Shown one piece after another: positions 61,995 to 64,000 of a stretch of 64,000 bases of DNA. Numbering within the stretch: the first letter of the stretch is position 1; every line of letters begins with the position of its first letter. A model generated the notes under the pieces. It was not told the origin of the DNA. It made no database searches and was given only the letters and a program-made list of their open reading frames with translations. Source of the DNA: Segatella copri (lineage in GTDB: Bacteria > Bacteroidota > Bacteroidia > Bacteroidales > Bacteroidaceae); NCBI RefSeq assembly GCF_015074785.1, contig NZ_CP042464.1, positions 3,225,001 to 3,289,000 of the forward strand, given 5' to 3'. Both the position numbers and the translations under genes were made by a program.

Positions 61995-63032
61995 ACCTGT
62001 TGGCGGAATTAAAAAACCGCCTGAAAATTAGTATATTTTTATGGAGAAAAAAGTTGTGCATCTCGTTGATTTTTAGTAACTTTGTAGTGTCCAATTATAA
62101 AGTTATATATTTCACGCTATGCACAACTTGTATGCAAATTTCGTAAAAATTCTTGAGATATGCAAGGATTTCTCCAAAAATTTAGTTAATGAGCTAGGAA
62201 ATATTCCTCGCCCAGGAGTCGTACCACGTTTTTCAGACCTCGAAGTTGTTGCTTTGAGCTTGACAGCCGAGCATCTTAGCATCGACAGTGAAAACAACTT
62301 GTTCGATAGGCTGAAGGAGTATAAGGCAGATATGCCAAATCTGATTTCTCGACGCCAGTTCAATGACAGGCGAAAGTTCACTGCGGAACTATGTGAGAAG
62401 ATTCGTAAGCGCATAGCGTCAAAGATGGATGGTGCAGAAGAATATTTCTGCATAGATTCCAAACCAATAGAGGTGTGTCGCTTGTCCAGAGGCTTGCGTT
62501 GCAAGATGAAAGGAACAGACGTAACAAACTCTCCTGCATTTGGCTATTGCGCTACTCAGAAGATATACTACTTTGGGTATAAACTCCACGCTGTCTGTGG
62601 GTTAAGTGGAGTTATCCACTCGTATGACCTGAGTCCAGCTAATGTTCATGACATTCATTTTCTTAAAGATGTAAAGTTTCAATTCCATGACTGTTGCATC
62701 CTTGGCGATCGAGCTTACCTCAGTGCGGAACTACAGCAAGACTTGTTTTCTTCTGTAGGCATCAAGTTGGAAGTTCCATATCGCTTGAACATGAAGAATT
62801 GGCGACCAACATTTAAGCCTTATGCTAAGGCGAGGAAGAGAATCGAGACAAATTTCTCTCAACTTTGTGATCACTTCATGCTCTTCCGAAACTATGCTAA
62901 GCAAACACTAGGACTGTTTACCCGAATCATCGGGAAAATCAGCGCATTTACAGTCTTGCAATATATTAATTATGTAAACAACAGACCGGTTGGCAGGGTT
63001 AAGTATGCGCTAAATTAATTCCGCCAACGGGT
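61995..63032 (+). mobile_element. IS982-family insertion sequence, 1038 bp, with 8-bp target duplication
   Basis: The ends are ACCTGTTGGCGGAATTAA (left, from 61995) and, reading inward from 63032, ACCCGTTGGCGGAATTAA: 17 of 18 match. The flanks carry the same 8 bases ATAATATA at 61987-61994 and 63033-63040, a perfect target duplication. An internal -7 box TAACTTTG (62077-62084) precedes the transposase. Intact ends, duplication and open frame suggest recent insertion. Confidence 0.95.
62119..63018 (+). CDS. IS982-family transposase
   Basis: 299 aa, full length for the family. N-terminal block RFSDLEVVALSLTAEHLSID, SRRQFNDRRK, then catalytic Asp113 (FCIDSKPIEVC), Asp197 (ILGDRAYLS) and Glu243 (RKRIETNFSQL). 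No frameshift or stop. Inserted 30 nt after the amylase stop in the same direction. Confidence 0.93.
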   Translation: MHNLYANFVKILEICKDFSKNLVNELGNIPRPGVVPRFSDLEVVALSLTAEHLSIDSENNLFDRLKEYKADMPNLISRRQFNDRRKFTAELCEKIRKRIASKMDGAEEYFCIDSKPIEVCRLSRGLRCKMKGTDVTNSPAFGYCATQKIYYFGYKLHAVCGLSGVIHSYDLSPANVHDIHFLKDVKFQFHDCCILGDRAYLSAELQQDLFSSVGIKLEVPYRLNMKNWRPTFKPYAKARKRIETNFSQLCDHFMLFRNYAKQTLGLFTRIIGKISAFTVLQYINYVNNRPVGRVKYALN

Positions 63033-63052
63033 ATAATATAGATGAATTGAGC

Positions 63053-63091
63053 AGAGCTCTTAGATGGCAGCGCCATCTAAGAGCTCTTTGT
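63053..63091. terminator. Bidirectional terminator between amylase operon and M20 peptidase
   Basis: A perfect 16-bp stem (63053-63068 with 63072-63087), 3-nt loop. It overlaps the stop codon of the minus-strand peptidase. The IS now separates it from the amylase gene by about 1.1 kb. Confidence 0.85.
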
Positions 63092-64000
63092 ATTTGGCGA
63101 TAGCATCAGCTATCTCGCTTATTTTGATGAATTCATCGGCAGAATGGGAGCGGGAAGATTCGCCAGGACCCAGTTTGAACGAAGGGAAGTGCATCAGAGC
63201 CTGGTCGCTGAGGGTAGGACTGCCGAATGGCTTCATGCCCATGGCTACACATTTCCTGATAAGAGGATGCGCCGGGTCGATGCGGGATGACTTCAGACGG
63301 AAACTGTGGGCCTTCACCTCGCTCTTCAGGTGCTGGCAGATAAACTCGTAAACCTCCTCGTTGTCGTAAAACTCGTTGGTGCGGATATCCACAAGCATCG
63401 TACACTTATCCGGAATCACATTGTGCTGGGTTCCGGCATTCACTACGGTAAGCGTCATCTTGGTAGGTCCCAGGAATTCGCTTACCTTCTCAAACTTATA
63501 GTCACGAATCCATCGCATATCATCCAATGCCTCGTAGATAGCGTTTACTCCCTCGTTTCGGGCAGCATGACCGCTCTTTCCGTGAGCAATCACATCCAGC
63601 ACCATCAGTCCCTTTTCGGCAACAGCCGGGTTCATGCCGGTAGGTTCACCCACGATGGCAAGGTCGATATGCGGAAGCAAAGGCAGGGCACGGGTAATGC
63701 CATCCTTTCCCGACACCTCTTCTTCGGCGGATGCCAGATAGATAAGATTATACTGCTGAGGCTTTGCGGTCAGCATTCTGAATATCTGGAGGAGCGAACA
63801 GAGTCCGCCGCCGCAATCGTTGCTGCCCAAACCGTAAAGTACACCCTCTTCAACATCCGGTGAAAACGGGTTGCGTGTCCATGAAGCCACAGGCTTCACG
63901 GTATCGATGTGAGCGTTGAGCAGCAGGGTAGGTCGGCTCTCATCGTAATGAGGGTCGATAATCCAGATGTTGTTCGCCTCACGCTGAGGTTCGAAACCAT
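63060..64000 (-). CDS. M20 family metallopeptidase (ArgE/DapE type), partial at right edge
   Basis: The frame is open from the right edge to the stop at 63060, giving 313 codons of the C-terminal part. NAHIDTV (zinc-ligand His, then Asp) reads at about 63910, before GLGSNDCGGGL (bridging Asp) and SAEEEVSGKDG (catalytic Glu), then GEPTGMNPAVAEKG and a lid domain (HAARNEGVNAIYEAL). Such enzymes cleave N-acyl amino acids; Bacteroidota members of this type act in arginine or lysine synthesis (N-acetyl or N-succinyl ornithine, or succinyl-DAP). The substrate cannot be fixed. A GTG at 63899 is inside the gene, not its start. Confidence 0.9.
   Translation of the reverse strand, partial: GFEPQREANNIWIIDPHYDESRPTLLLNAHIDTVKPVASWTRNPFSPDVEEGVLYGLGSNDCGGGLCSLLQIFRMLTAKPQQYNLIYLASAEEEVSGKDGITRALPLLPHIDLAIVGEPTGMNPAVAEKGLMVLDVIAHGKSGHAARNEGVNAIYEALDDMRWIRDYKFEKVSEFLGPTKMTLTVVNAGTQHNVIPDKCTMLVDIRTNEFYDNEEVYEFICQHLKSEVKAHSFRLKSSRIDPAHPLIRKCVAMGMKPFGSPTLSDQALMHFPSFKLGPGESSRSHSADEFIKISEIADAIAKYKELLDGAAI

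Noticed and set aside
63897..63899. GTG at 63899 as start of the M20 peptidase
   Set aside because: The frame continues to the window edge with the conserved NAHIDTV metal motif upstream of this codon.

Overview
The window looks like chromosome of a gut or rumen Bacteroidota of the Prevotella/Segatella group (S. copri-like). Support: promoters of the Bacteroidota TAnnTTTG type upstream of many genes; a hybrid two-component regulator; GLPGLI, DUF3109, DUF4292 and DUF5687-type proteins; glycine-lipid acyltransferases beside the dcw cluster; and carbohydrate-active enzymes with plant-glycan specificities. The assignment is inferred from gene content; no rRNA is present.

Layout. 1-7.8 kb: xylan cassette. 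A hybrid two-component sensor, cut by the left edge, faces away from an operon of SGNH esterase, GPH-family symporter, GH10 xylanase and GH43 enzyme. 8-11 kb: two-gene ABC exporter and trmB. 11-12.3 kb: a 22-nt tandem repeat array and a RhuM-Fic protein. 12.6-15.1 kb: GH3 beta-glycosidase. 15.2-16.6 kb: hipBA. 16.7-22.9 kb: an outer-membrane protein/GLPGLI operon interrupted by an IS4-family element, with a divergent membrane-anchored winged-helix regulator. 23-26 kb: gpmI, a second 22-nt palindrome array, ung, DUF3109. 26-29.5 kb: GH95 enzyme and a rhamnosidase-like beta-sandwich protein. 29.5-33 kb: gyrB, rpsT, tRNA-Glu, recO. 33-48.5 kb: a nearly complete dcw cluster on the minus strand (rsmH, ftsL, ftsI, murE, mraY, murD, ftsW, murG, murC, ftsQ, ftsA, ftsZ). 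48.8-50.8 kb: glsA/glsB-like pair. 51-53.3 kb: a second Fic protein and dgt. 53.4-58.6 kb: dut, TPR protein, DUF4292 lipoprotein, EnvC-like murein hydrolase activator. 58.6-63 kb: REP-like element, starch-binding protein, GH13 alpha-amylase, IS982-family element. The right edge cuts an M20 peptidase.

How they work together. The xylan operon would import acetylated xylo-oligosaccharides and deacetylate and cleave them in the periplasm and cytoplasm; no SusC/SusD pair is in the window. The dcw genes, EnvC-like protein and DUF4292/TPR proteins serve envelope growth and division. dgt, dut and ung police the nucleotide pool and uracil in DNA. Accessory content (two Fic proteins with DNA-binding-type N-termini, HipBA, two IS elements, two palindrome arrays, one REP-like element) sits in the gaps between housekeeping blocks.

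The least explained items are two intergenic arrays that share one geometry (18-nt palindromic cores every 22 nt) but differ in sequence, and the membrane-tethered regulator with a histidine-kinase-like box whose histidine is tyrosine, facing a GLPGLI operon that an IS has split inside its signal-peptide codons.
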